Shown: positions 18,097 to 26,064, counted from the stretch's first letter. The stretch: DNA of 64,000 nucleotides from Ferrovibrio sp964218355 (GCF_964218355.1 NZ_CAXPMC010000003.1:1-64000); one strand, 5' to 3'. Program-made: numbers and translations. Notes: generated by a model not told the origin, from the sequence alone.

Positions 18097-19005
18097 TCAC
18101 ATCTCCCAGGGCGGGCGCGGCGAGAATTTCTCCGCCAGGTAATCGACGAAGACCCGTACTTTCGCGGCGAGATGCTTGCGTGCCGGATAGACGGCATGGA
18201 TCGCCCAGCTGACATCGGCGGCATGGGCGGTCAGCACCGGCACCAGGCTGCCCGCGCGCAGCTGGCGGGTGACGCCGAAATCGGCCGCATAGCAGAGCCC
18301 GACGCCCTCCATCAGCAGGCGGAAAATCGCATCGCCGTTGTTGGTGCGGAAATTGCCGTGCACGGCGACGCGCTCGATGCGGCCGTCGGGCAGGCGGAAC
18401 GGCCAGTTGTTCAGGCCGGCCGGACCGTCGAACAGCAGGCAGTTGTGATGCGCCAGATCGGCCGGCGTCTGCGGCATGCCGTGGCGCTGCAGATAGGCCG
18501 GCGCCGCGCAGATGATGCGGCGGTGGCTGCCGAGCTTGCGGGCCATCAGCGTCTCGTCATGCAGGGGCCCGGTGCGGATGCCGATATCGTGGCCCTCCGC
18601 GATCAGGTCGACCACGTGATCGGCGAAATCGAGCTGCACCTCCACCTTCGGATGCCGGGCCAGGAATTCAGGCAGCAGGGGCACGATCTGGGTCATGCCG
18701 AAGCCATGGGCCAGCGTCACCCGCAGCAGGCCGCGCGGCTCGGCCTCGGCGCCGCCGACGCTGGCCTCCACGGCATCCAGCTCGGCAAGGATGCCGCGCG
18801 CCTGGTCGTAATAGGTGCGGCCCTCCACGGTCATCCGCACCTGGCGCGTGGTGCGCTGCAGCAGGCGCACCCCCAGCCGGTCCTCCAGCCGCGAGATCAG
18901 CTTGCTGACCGCCGAGGGGGTCAGGTGCAGTTCTTTCGCGGCATCCGTGAAGGAGCCGGTTTCTGCAACCAGAACAAAGGTTTCCATCTCGCTGAACCGG
19001 GTCAT
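18097..19005 (-). CDS. LysR-family transcriptional regulator
   Basis: A 302-residue LysR-type regulator. The N-terminal winged helix-turn-helix covers about residues 3-62 (FSEMETFVLVAETGSFTDAAKELHLTPSAVSKLISRLEDRLG), a linker helix follows, and residues about 90-295 form the periplasmic-binding-protein-like effector domain. It belongs to the CrgA/AaeR-like branch, as judged by the RFSEMETFVLVAETGSF opening and GHDIGIRTGPL. Its divergent neighbour is a small basic protein at 19117, and its convergent neighbour is ltaE. LysR proteins usually control a divergent gene and themselves; the effector is unknown. Confidence 0.92.
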   Translation of the reverse strand: MTRFSEMETFVLVAETGSFTDAAKELHLTPSAVSKLISRLEDRLGVRLLQRTTRQVRMTVEGRTYYDQARGILAELDAVEASVGGAEAEPRGLLRVTLAHGFGMTQIVPLLPEFLARHPKVEVQLDFADHVVDLIAEGHDIGIRTGPLHDETLMARKLGSHRRIICAAPAYLQRHGMPQTPADLAHHNCLLFDGPAGLNNWPFRLPDGRIERVAVHGNFRTNNGDAIFRLLMEGVGLCYAADFGVTRQLRAGSLVPVLTAHAADVSWAIHAVYPARKHLAAKVRVFVDYLAEKFSPRPPWEM

Positions 19006-19018
19006 GGCCGACCTTTTT

Positions 19019-19033
19019 GTGAAATGAATTCAC
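19019..19033. promoter_or_regulatory. Candidate operator in the lysR upstream region
   Basis: The inverted repeat gtgaa-N5-ttcac lies 14-28 bases upstream of the lysR start, in an unusually AT-rich stretch of about 60 bases. This is where an autoregulatory LysR site would be expected. It is short, and chance cannot be excluded. Confidence 0.35.
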
Positions 19034-19116
19034 TAAATAATGCCAATTTAATGGATTAATGAAAACAGGGAAGGGCATTAGCTTGTGGATCAGGCACACG
19101 ATCAGATGAGGCCAAA

Positions 19117-19338
19117 ATGAGCACCCAGACCCAGATTGAAACCCCCGCCCTGTTTTCCGACGCCCGCTATGTGTCGGCCGCGGAACTCTCCTACTACCGC
19201 CGGCGCGCCTATGCGCTGCGGCAGCAGGCGATCGACAGTGCGGTCCGTGGCGGCCTGCGCAGGCTGGCGTCCAACCTCGCCCGCGTCGTCCGCGCCCTGA
19301 GCCAGTCGGGCCAGGCCCGCCTCGCGGCGGCCGAGTAA
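19117..19338 (+). CDS. Small basic helical protein, unknown
   Basis: A 73-residue protein with an acidic-neutral N-terminus and a basic amphipathic C-terminal half (ELSYYRRRAYALRQQAIDS, then RRLASNLARVVRALSQ). It has no cysteine, no membrane segment and no signal peptide. Size and Arg/Ala composition recall the DUF1127-type small proteins of alphaproteobacteria, but the diagnostic motif is not clear to me, so I leave it unassigned. It is divergent from lysR and followed by a strong hairpin. Confidence 0.6.
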   Translation: MSTQTQIETPALFSDARYVSAAELSYYRRRAYALRQQAIDSAVRGGLRRLASNLARVVRALSQSGQARLAAAE

Positions 19339-19356
19339 GCGGCTCCGCCCAGGCCG

Positions 19357-19381
19357 GTGACCCGGCGGTAAGCCGGGTCAC
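19357..19381 (+). terminator. Hairpin after the small basic protein gene
   Basis: Perfect ten-base arms (gtgacccggc and gccgggtcac) around a GGTAA loop begin 19 bases after the stop codon. There is no T-run, so intrinsic termination is uncertain. Confidence 0.5.
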
Positions 19382-19499
19382 GCACAGGTAACGTCTTGCG
19401 GGGCCGGCATCCCCGCTTTAGGTGAAGTCTCCACGCTGCAGGCCTCCCCAGCTTTGCCAGCGTCCCGTTCGCGTATCCCGTCCGACGGAGATTTTGCCC

Positions 19500-20282
19500 A
19501 TGGCTGCGATGCCGGCCCTGTTCATCAGTCACGGTTCGCCGATGCTGGCGCTGGAGCCGCAGCGGCCGGCCCACCAGTTCATGAAGACGGCGGCGCGGCA
19601 CTGGCCGCGGCCGGCGGCGATCCTCGCGGTTTCCGCCCACTGGGAAACTGCCGAACCGCAGGTCGGCGCCACCGCCCAGCCCGACACCATCCATGATTTC
19701 TTCGGCTTCCCGCCGGAGCTCTACCGCCTGCATTACCGTGCGCCCGGCGCGCCCGCGGTGGCGGCGCAGGTGCGCGATGCGCTGGCCGCGGCCGGCATCG
19801 CGGCGACGCTGGATGCGCAGCGCGGCCTCGATCACGGCGCCTGGTCGCCGCTGCACCTGATCTATCCCGATGCCGACATTCCGGTGCTGCAGCTGTCGAT
19901 CCAGTCGCGGCGCGATCCGGCGCATCACCTGGCGCTGGGCCGGGCCCTGCGGGCCCTGCGCGACGACGGCGTGCTGGTCTTCGCCACCGGCTCGCTGACC
20001 CATAACCTGCGGCTGCTCGACTGGGCCGACAGCGGTGCGGTCTTCCCCTGGGCGCAGGATTTTGCCGACTGGATGCAGGAAAAGCTGGCGGCGCGCGACG
20101 ATGCCGCCCTGCTGGATTACCGCGCGCAGGCGCCCCATGCGGTGCAGGCGCATCCGACCGACGAGCATCTGCTGCCGCTCTATGTGGCGCTGGGCGCCGC
20201 CACGCCGGACGCGCCGGCCGAGCGGCTGCACACGAGCTTCGCGCTCGGCGGCCTGTCGATGGACTGTTATCTGTTCAGCTGA
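19500..20282 (+). CDS. Class III extradiol ring-cleavage dioxygenase family (LigB/DODA type, YgiD-like)
   Basis: A 260-residue protein of the DODA/LigB superfamily, non-haem iron or zinc enzymes that open catechol-type rings. The metal-binding histidines are in the expected places: SHGSP (residue about 11), SAHWE (about 49), LDHGAWSPLH (about 111) and HPTDEHLLPL late in the protein. FGFPPELYRLHY is a further family motif. The start was set at the ATG downstream of acggag; longer upstream frames have no support. Relatives include E. coli YgiD, a DOPA dioxygenase; the natural substrate here is not known. Confidence 0.9.
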   Translation: MAAMPALFISHGSPMLALEPQRPAHQFMKTAARHWPRPAAILAVSAHWETAEPQVGATAQPDTIHDFFGFPPELYRLHYRAPGAPAVAAQVRDALAAAGIAATLDAQRGLDHGAWSPLHLIYPDADIPVLQLSIQSRRDPAHHLALGRALRALRDDGVLVFATGSLTHNLRLLDWADSGAVFPWAQDFADWMQEKLAARDDAALLDYRAQAPHAVQAHPTDEHLLPLYVALGAATPDAPAERLHTSFALGGLSMDCYLFS

Positions 20283-20349
20283 AGACGCGCCGCGTCCAGC
20301 CGCGGGGCTCTCATGCGGCGGTCAGCCGCGGCGACAGTTCCCGCGGCCT

Positions 20350-20901
20350 TCAGCCGCCGAGATCGCGGAGCAGGCGGAAGATCACCACGTCGAGGACGAC
20401 CACGTAGAGCATCATCGCCGCCAGCATGAAATAGCGGTGGATGTCGCTGGTCAGCCGCGATTTGCGGCGGCGGGCACTGCGCGCGAAATTCGAGAAGTCG
20501 CGCACCAGGTACAGGATCTTGGCATGCTCGCTGCCCTGCCAGTTCTGCAGCATCACCAGCACCACCAGGGTGACGACGGCGACGAAGGTCAGGAAGCCGG
20601 CGATGAAGCGCGCGACATCGGCCGCATAGGGCAGGGCGATACCGAGGCCGACCAGCGCCAGGGCCAGCAGCGTGAAATATTCCAGCATGCGCCACTGCTG
20701 GCGCTTGGCGAACAGGATGTTGCGCGCCGCCTCGTCATACAGCAGGCGGAATTCCGCGTGGGTGGCTTCGTCCAGTTCGCTGGCTTCCAGCTGCTCCTCC
20801 GCCTCGGCCGCGTCAGCGTCGGTCGGCGGCGCGGCTTTCGCGGCCAGCGGGCGCGGCGGGGCGGCGTGGGAGCCGGTCGGCTTATGCGGAGGCGTTGCCA
20901 T
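20350..20901 (-). CDS. Membrane protein of unknown function
   Basis: A 183-residue protein with a Pro/Ala/Glu-rich N-terminus (about 45 residues), a soluble helix (HAEFRLLYDEAARNILFAKRQQW), then three hydrophobic segments: two closely spaced (about 72-92 and 97-117) and a third near the C-terminus (about 158-176). Basic residues between the second and third (ARSARRRKSRL) should lie in the cytoplasm. I do not recognise the family. It is preceded by an AT-rich promoter-like island at 20939-20984. Confidence 0.75.
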   Translation of the reverse strand: MATPPHKPTGSHAAPPRPLAAKAAPPTDADAAEAEEQLEASELDEATHAEFRLLYDEAARNILFAKRQQWRMLEYFTLLALALVGLGIALPYAADVARFIAGFLTFVAVVTLVVLVMLQNWQGSEHAKILYLVRDFSNFARSARRRKSRLTSDIHRYFMLAAMMLYVVVLDVVIFRLLRDLGG

Positions 20902-20938
20902 GGTGTCAGCCTGCGGCAGGAGCGGTTAACAAAGGGTG

Positions 20939-20984
20939 CTTGACTTTGTACCTATATATGTACTATATTTGTTCATAAGTCAAG
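20939..20984 (-). promoter_or_regulatory. AT-rich promoter/operator island
   Basis: An 8-base inverted repeat (cttgactt and aagtcaag, outer arms 20939-20946 and 20977-20984) encloses gtac-ctatatat-gtac and other AT-rich sequence. TTGACT therefore occurs on both strands; on the minus strand it is followed at 17-19 bases by CATATATA-like sequence, a plausible sigma-70 promoter about 50 bases upstream of the membrane-protein gene. The nested symmetry could be an operator. Confidence 0.5.
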
Positions 20985-21043
20985 GCCATTTTCTGCGGCC
21001 TCTGCTGTCGGACATCGTGAATCGGATGCGGACCTTGTGCAGA

Positions 21044-21204
21044 ACCTGGCGCGAATTGGCCTTTTTGCCGGAAAACAGGCATTTATTCTGGATTGAATTG
21101 GCCGCAATTGGCCCAGATCGGCGCGCCTTGGCCGGAACTGGCATCCCATTGGCCTGAACTGGCCGGCGATTGGCGCGGATGGGCGGCCATTGGCTGCCAC
21201 TGGC
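21044..21204. repeat. Degenerate TTGGC-like array with helical (10-11 base) period
   Basis: Seven-base units of the form NNYTGGC recur at 21044, 21054, (21064), 21074, (21086), 21096, 21106, 21116, 21126, 21136, 21147, 21157, 21168, 21178, 21188 and 21198; bracketed units are weak. From 21096 on, eleven units run without a gap at steps of 10 or 11 bases, always in the same orientation (aattggc, aattggc, gatcggc, ccttggc, aactggc, cattggc and so on). It fills most of the 309-base gap between the two minus-strand genes and is non-coding as far as I can see. Confidence 0.75.
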
Positions 21205-21210
21205 TGGCCG

Positions 21211-22677
21211 TCAGGCCGGGGTGAAATCGAAGTAGTTGTCGCCCAGCGTCACATGAAACGGCAGCGCCGCGCCCGGCTGCACCGGCCGGTCGGCAGGCAG
21301 CCAGCAGGCGGCCTGGCCCCAGTGGCGCAGCGTCCCGCCGGGACCGGATGACAGCATGATCTCGTCGTCGAGCCACAGCTCGAACCACAGCACCACGGCC
21401 TGAACGGCGCCGGCGGCAGAGGCGGTCGCGGTCCAGTCCATGGCCTGCGGCCGGCTCCAGTCCGGCGGATCGCGGAAATCGATCGCCAGCACGGCGGCCG
21501 GCTCGCTCAGGGGCGCATGCTGCTCGTGATCCAGCCGCACCACGGTATGGGCGGCGCTGTTGCGGAAGGCATCGAAGGGCGACAGGTCGAAGCCGAGGAT
21601 GTCCTTCAGCGGATGCACCCGGCGCAGGGCCGGCAGGCTGACCAGCTGCGCCATGAGGGTCGCGCGGGCCGGGATCATCGCGGCGCCGGGCTTTGCCAGC
21701 CGCCGCAGGGCATCGCGGCTCGATGGCAGCATGCCCTCGCCGGTCAGGCCGGCATCGAGGATTTCCGACACCACCAGATCGGCCGGCGCGGGCAGCTCGT
21801 CCGGCGCGACCTCGGTCGAGCGTTTGGCGATCACCGTGATGCGGTCGGCAAAGCCGTTCCGCTCCACGATCTGGCGGGCCACCGCGGCGATGGTGCCATG
21901 GGCCTCGACGGCGGTCACCCGCTGTGCCCCGGCCCGCGCCGCCAGCATCGCCAGCAGGCCCGAACCGGTGCCGATATCGAGGACCTGCATGCCGGGCTGC
22001 ACGGCTTTGGCGATGGCGGCCGCATAGGCCTCGTTGCGCGCCGCATCGGCCAGCATCGGCAGATGCCAGCCCGGCACCAGGCCGCTCAGCATGCCCGACA
22101 GGGCGGCCCGGGCATCGGCATTGTCGGGGGCCAGCGCGGCGGCGGCGCGGAAGGCGGCCAGCGCGGTGGCCGTGTCGCCCAGTTCGCGGGCGCACTGGCC
22201 GAGCCCCATCTGCGCCGCCAGCTGGCGCGGATCGCGGGCCAGTGCGGCACGGAAGCTGGCGACGGCCTCGGCATAGCGGGTCTGCCGCTGCAGCACGAAG
22301 CCGAGATTCTGGTGGATCAGCGCCAGGTCCGGCGCCAGCGTCCGCGCCGCGCGATAGGCGGCGGCGGCGCCGTCGAGGTCGCCGGCCAGGTCGAGGGTCA
22401 CGCCCAGATTGACGGCGGCGCCGAGAAAGCCCGGCTGCGCCTGCAGCAGGGCGCGGTAACCGGCCGCCGCCGCGGCGAAGCGGCCGGTTTCGCGCAGCAG
22501 GTTGGCCAGGTTGAAGGCGGCATCGGCATGGCCCGGATGCCGGGCCAGCAGGCGGCGGTAGGCGGCCTCGGCCTCGGCGGCGCGGCCGGCCCGGTGCAGC
22601 TGCAGGGCGGCGGCGAACAGGGCGGCGGGCTCGGCGGCCCTGCCGGCCGGGGGACGGGCAGTGGGATCGGCGGTCAT
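21211..22677 (-). CDS. TPR-repeat protein with PRMT-like methyltransferase domain
   Basis: A 488-residue soluble protein. Residues about 17-195 form five TPR repeats (for example FNLANLLRETGRFAAAAAGYRALLQAQPG). Residues about 210-488 form a class I SAM methyltransferase with VLDIGTGSGLLAMLAA (232-247) as motif I and VEAHG as the acidic post-I loop. SEILDAGLTGEG (304-315) is strikingly like the double-E loop of protein arginine methyltransferases (Glu305 and Glu314), and RHWGQAACWLP resembles the later THW-loop region of PRMT7/PRMT9. The TPR plus PRMT order recalls eukaryotic PRMT9. The domain call is from motifs only; true arginine methylation is inferred. Repeat arrays flank the gene on both sides. 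Confidence 0.85.
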   Translation of the reverse strand: MTADPTARPPAGRAAEPAALFAAALQLHRAGRAAEAEAAYRRLLARHPGHADAAFNLANLLRETGRFAAAAAGYRALLQAQPGFLGAAVNLGVTLDLAGDLDGAAAAYRAARTLAPDLALIHQNLGFVLQRQTRYAEAVASFRAALARDPRQLAAQMGLGQCARELGDTATALAAFRAAAALAPDNADARAALSGMLSGLVPGWHLPMLADAARNEAYAAAIAKAVQPGMQVLDIGTGSGLLAMLAARAGAQRVTAVEAHGTIAAVARQIVERNGFADRITVIAKRSTEVAPDELPAPADLVVSEILDAGLTGEGMLPSSRDALRRLAKPGAAMIPARATLMAQLVSLPALRRVHPLKDILGFDLSPFDAFRNSAAHTVVRLDHEQHAPLSEPAAVLAIDFRDPPDWSRPQAMDWTATASAAGAVQAVVLWFELWLDDEIMLSSGPGGTLRHWGQAACWLPADRPVQPGAALPFHVTLGDNYFDFTPA

Positions 22678-22714
22678 GGCGCCGGACCATAGCCTTCCGC
22701 CGGGCCGAAAGCGA

Positions 22715-22791
22715 CCGGCAGCAGGGCCGGCAGCAGAGCCGGCCGCGGGCCCGGCAGCCGGGTCGGCAGCCGGGGCGGAACGGGCCGGCAG
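22715..22791. repeat. Degenerate 12-base tandem repeat
   Basis: The core ccggcag recurs with a 12-base step at 22715, 22727, 22739 (ccggccg), 22751, 22763 (tcggcag) and 22775 (degenerate), and again at 22785. The array lies 38 bases upstream of the PRMT-like gene and 93 bases before the fliK promoter. It has no recognised function. Confidence 0.6.
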
Positions 22792-22883
22792 ATTCTGCCG
22801 CCCGGCAGCGACGACCCCCGGCCGCCGCCCCGGCGCCGGAAATTAATCTGTTTGAGTTCAATAAGTTAGTTGTGCTCCGGGAG

Positions 22884-22900
22884 TTGGCCCGGCGCTTGCT
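22884..22900 (+). promoter_or_regulatory. Sigma-54 promoter of fliK
   Basis: The sequence TTGGCCCGGCGCTTGCT matches the -24/-12 consensus TTGGCACG-N4-TTGCW at all but one position, with the required ten bases between GG and GC. Transcription would begin near 22911. A sigma-54 activator of the FlbD type is encoded 7.5 kb downstream (30427). Confidence 0.8.
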
Positions 22901-22929
22901 TCCATAGGGGGCGAAGAATGAGGTTGTCC

Positions 22930-24894
22930 ATGCAGATCGGTTCGCTCAACAGCACTGTTCCCGCCCCCGGCACCGGTACCGGCAGCGAAGACGCGCCCGG
23001 CAGCCGCGCCGAGGAATTCGCCCGCGTGCTGCGCACGGCGTTCTTCGGCAATGCCAGCGCCGCCGGCAGCCGCGCCACCGACCGCATTGCTGCGCCGGCC
23101 GCCACGGCGTCCACCTCTGTCCGCAGCGATGCCCAGCCGCGCAATGCGGACAGCCGTCCCGACAGTCGCCCGGCCGACAGCAGCCGCGCCGATACCGCCC
23201 CGCGTGGCAATGACAGCCGTCCGGCCGACAGGACCGCGCCGTCGCGCGAAACCGCCAGCCGCCCCGCCGACCGCCCCGAGAACCGTCCGGCCGAGCGCCC
23301 GGCCGAGCGTCCGTCCGGCAGGGATGCCGCCGCGCCGCAGGCCGGCAGCGACAAGACCGCCGCCCCGGCCGCAATCCCGGCCGCCGGGCCTGCCGATGTG
23401 CCGGCCGATCCGGCTGCCACGGACCAGCCGGCCGAAGATGCCAGGACTGCCGAATCCGCCGCCGCCATTGCGGTGCCGGGCATCGACGTGATCCTCGCCC
23501 TGCTGCAGCAGATGGGGCTGGCCGCCCAGGCCGCGGGCCAGGCCGGCGATGCCGCCGCGGCTGCCGCTCCGGCCGCTGCCGGGGCCGCCGCTGCCGCGAC
23601 GGTCGTTGTCACCGATGCCGACCGGGCTGCCGCGCTCGACCTGCTGGCGGCCATGCAGATGGCCGGCCGTCCGGCCATGACCGGTCCCGACGGCAAGCCG
23701 CTGACGCCCGAGGAACTGGCGCAGATGCTGGCCGCCGCCCGCCAGGCGGCTGCCGAAGCCGGCCGCGCCGCCGGCCAGCCGGCCGCCACGCTGCCGGAAA
23801 TGCTGGCGGCTGCCGCCGGCAAGCCCGATACCGCCATCGCCGCCCTGCTGGCCCAGCATGCGGCACTGAGCGAACAGGATCACGCCGCCATCCGGCAGGC
23901 CCTGGCGGCACAGGCCGCGGCCGCCGGACTGCCCGGCGAGCAGGCCGCCGTCCAGCCGCAGCTGGCTGCCGCCGTGCAGCCGGCCGCGAAACAGCCCGTC
24001 GTCGCCCAGGGCGACCTGCAGGTCGAGGTGAAGGCCGAAGCCGCCGCCCCGGCCGCGCCGCGGTCGCTGCTGGACCAGTCGTCGCTGCTGGCCGGCCAGC
24101 AGAATGGCGGCGACCGGCGTCCGGCCGGCGATGCCGCCCTGCCGCCCGCTGCCCATGATGCCCAGGCCGCCGACGGCCAGCCGCTGCCGGCCGCCGCCCA
24201 GCCGGATGCCAAATTCGCCGCCCTGCTGCAGCCGCAGGCCAAGGGTGCCGACGGCCTCGTGCCGCAGGCCGCCGCCGCCGCCCAGTTTGCCGTCGGCCCG
24301 TCCGCGGCCGGCCAGCCCGGCGCCAGCCCGGCCCATATCGCCCAGTCTGCCGCCGCCGTGCCCGGCACCCAGCCCGGCCTGACCGCGCCGCAGGCCGCCC
24401 AGCAGGCCGCCGCGCAGAATACCGCCCGCAACCTCGCCGCTTTCGTGCCGCCGGGCGAACAGGTGGCGGTGCAGATCAGGCGCGCTGCCAGCGAGGGCAT
24501 GGACAAGATCTCGATCCGCCTCGATCCGGGCAATCTCGGCAAGGTGGAAGTGCGGATGGAAGTCGGCCATGACGGCCGCCTGACCGCGGTGATCGCCGCC
24601 GACAAGCCGGAAACCCTGCAGATGCTGCAGCGCGACGCCCAGCAGCTGGAACAGTCGCTGCGCGATGCCGGCCTGAAGACGGCTTCCGACTCGCTGAACT
24701 TCACCCTGCGCGACCAGGGCCAGGCGGCTGACGGCCGCGACGGCCGCGGCGGGCAGGGCAGCCAGGGCCGCGGCTTCCAGCGCGGCCAGGACGGCTATGC
24801 CGAGGGCAGTGCCACGGCCGATGCCGCGCAGCTGGCCGCCGCCCGTATCCAGCAGGCCGCTGCCGCCCGCGGCGGTCTCGACATCCGCATCTGA
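22930..24894 (+). CDS. fliK: Flagellar hook-length control protein FliK
   Basis: A protein of about 654 residues that sets hook length and switches the export apparatus from hook to filament substrates. The long N-terminal region is Ala/Pro/Gln-rich and disordered, with degenerate RPADR/RPAER repeats (about residues 70-145). The C-terminal Flg_hook domain is clear (VAVQIRRAASEGMDKISIRLDPGNLGKVEV, then a helix with DAQQLEQSLRDAGL), ending in a Gly/Gln-rich tail. I prefer the ATG at 22930 because the sigma-54 start site near 22911 leaves too short a leader for the in-frame ATG at 22918, although the latter has AGGGGG before it. flgD follows 24 bases later. Confidence 0.9.
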   Translation: MQIGSLNSTVPAPGTGTGSEDAPGSRAEEFARVLRTAFFGNASAAGSRATDRIAAPAATASTSVRSDAQPRNADSRPDSRPADSSRADTAPRGNDSRPADRTAPSRETASRPADRPENRPAERPAERPSGRDAAAPQAGSDKTAAPAAIPAAGPADVPADPAATDQPAEDARTAESAAAIAVPGIDVILALLQQMGLAAQAAGQAGDAAAAAAPAAAGAAAAATVVVTDADRAAALDLLAAMQMAGRPAMTGPDGKPLTPEELAQMLAAARQAAAEAGRAAGQPAATLPEMLAAAAGKPDTAIAALLAQHAALSEQDHAAIRQALAAQAAAAGLPGEQAAVQPQLAAAVQPAAKQPVVAQGDLQVEVKAEAAAPAAPRSLLDQSSLLAGQQNGGDRRPAGDAALPPAAHDAQAADGQPLPAAAQPDAKFAALLQPQAKGADGLVPQAAAAAQFAVGPSAAGQPGASPAHIAQSAAAVPGTQPGLTAPQAAQQAAAQNTARNLAAFVPPGEQVAVQIRRAASEGMDKISIRLDPGNLGKVEVRMEVGHDGRLTAVIAADKPETLQMLQRDAQQLEQSLRDAGLKTASDSLNFTLRDQGQAADGRDGRGGQGSQGRGFQRGQDGYAEGSATADAAQLAAARIQQAAAARGGLDIRI

Positions 24895-24918
24895 CGCGAC
24901 ACCCGAGGGAGCACCCCC

Positions 24919-26013
24919 ATGGTCACCGGCGTATCCGATACCTCCAGCACCGCGAATTCCGCCGCCTCCGCCTCCGGCGTCACGCTGGCGAAGAATTTCG
25001 ACATGTTCCTCACGCTGCTGACCACGCAGCTGAAGAACCAGGACCCGACCTCGCCGATGGATTCGAAGGAATTCACCCAGCAGCTGGTGCAGTTCAGCCA
25101 GGTCGAGCAGTCGATCAACCAGAACAAAAACCTCGAGAAGCTGATCTCGCTGTTCCAGTCGCAGCAGAGCTCGAACCTGGTCAACTACATCGGCAAGCAG
25201 ATCGACATCGACAGCAATGTCGCCACCCTCAGCAGCAATTCGGCGGCGGTGTGGTATTACGACATGCCGTCGACCGCCTCGGCCGGCGAAATCCGGGTGA
25301 TCGACAAGAACGGCAAGGTCGTGCACACGGCGCAGCTGGAAAAAACCACCGGCGAGCACAGCTTCGTCTGGAACGGCGCCAGCGGCAGCGCCACCTATCC
25401 GCCCGGCGACTACAAGCTGCAGATCGTCGCCAAGGATGCCAAGGGCGACAGCATGACCGTGCCGGTCAAGGTGCGCCAGATCGTCGATGGCGTCGAACGC
25501 ATCGACGGCACCGACTACCTGACGGTCGGCAACAAGAAATACGAGGCCGCCGACGTGCTGTCGCTACGCGCCGCCCCGGTCGCGCCGGTTGCACCGCAGG
25601 ATAACGGCTCCTACGTCAACTATATCGGCAAGGAGATCGAGTTCTACGGCGCCAGCACCGTCTACCAGAACGGCGAGGCGGCCTGGAGCTACGGCGTCGG
25701 CTCGGGTGCGTCGACGGTCGAGATCAAGGTCTACGATTCGAACAACAACCTCGTCTACCAGACCACCGGCGACGCGGCGAAGGGCCGCCACGATTACGAG
25801 TGGGATGGCAGCAAGTCCGACGGCACCACCGCCCAGGCCGGCGAGATCTACAAGATCGAGGTCACCGCCAAGACCGCCGACAACCAGCCGGTCAGCGTCG
25901 ATGTGCTGTCGCGCGGCAAGGTCGACAGTGTCGCCTTCGAGAATCTGACGGCGATGTTCTCGGTCGGCGGCCTCGGCGTGCCGCCGGGCTGGGTGATGGC
26001 GGTGCGCGGCTGA
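24919..26013 (+). CDS. flgD: Flagellar hook-capping/assembly protein FlgD, with duplicated C-terminal domain
   Basis: A 364-residue hook cap scaffold, well above the usual 220-240 residues. The N-terminal export and assembly region is canonical (NFDMFLTLLTTQLKNQDPTSPMDSKEFTQQLVQFSQVEQ). After it the tudor/FLN-like domain appears twice: residues about 86-190 (NYIGKQIDID ... EIRVIDKNGKVVHT ... HSFVWNG) and about 231-345 (NYIGKEIEFY ... EIKVYDSNNNLVYQT ... HDYEWDG). The two copies align along their length, so this is an internal tandem duplication, not an unrelated insertion. It lies directly after fliK and is probably part of the same sigma-54 transcript. Confidence 0.92.
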   Translation: MVTGVSDTSSTANSAASASGVTLAKNFDMFLTLLTTQLKNQDPTSPMDSKEFTQQLVQFSQVEQSINQNKNLEKLISLFQSQQSSNLVNYIGKQIDIDSNVATLSSNSAAVWYYDMPSTASAGEIRVIDKNGKVVHTAQLEKTTGEHSFVWNGASGSATYPPGDYKLQIVAKDAKGDSMTVPVKVRQIVDGVERIDGTDYLTVGNKKYEAADVLSLRAAPVAPVAPQDNGSYVNYIGKEIEFYGASTVYQNGEAAWSYGVGSGASTVEIKVYDSNNNLVYQTTGDAAKGRHDYEWDGSKSDGTTAQAGEIYKIEVTAKTADNQPVSVDVLSRGKVDSVAFENLTAMFSVGGLGVPPGWVMAVRG

Positions 26014-26034
26014 GCACCGCCCGGCAACGCCTGG

Positions 26035-26064
26035 TTAACCTTCGGATTTAGGGCTTTGTTAAAA
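26035..26064 (+). promoter_or_regulatory. TTAA-rich putative CtrA-type sites before sciP
   Basis: GGTTAACC (26033-26040) and TTTGTTAAAA (26055-26064) lie within 40 bases of the sciP start. TTAACC is a CtrA half-site, and sciP is CtrA-controlled in Caulobacter. The spacing does not match the full TTAA-N7-TTAA consensus, so this is only suggestive. Confidence 0.35.

Noticed and set aside
22858..25359. Minus-strand frame of 833 codons opposite fliK and flgD
   Set aside because: Glycine-rich shadow of an Ala/Pro-rich gene; no motif or start signal.
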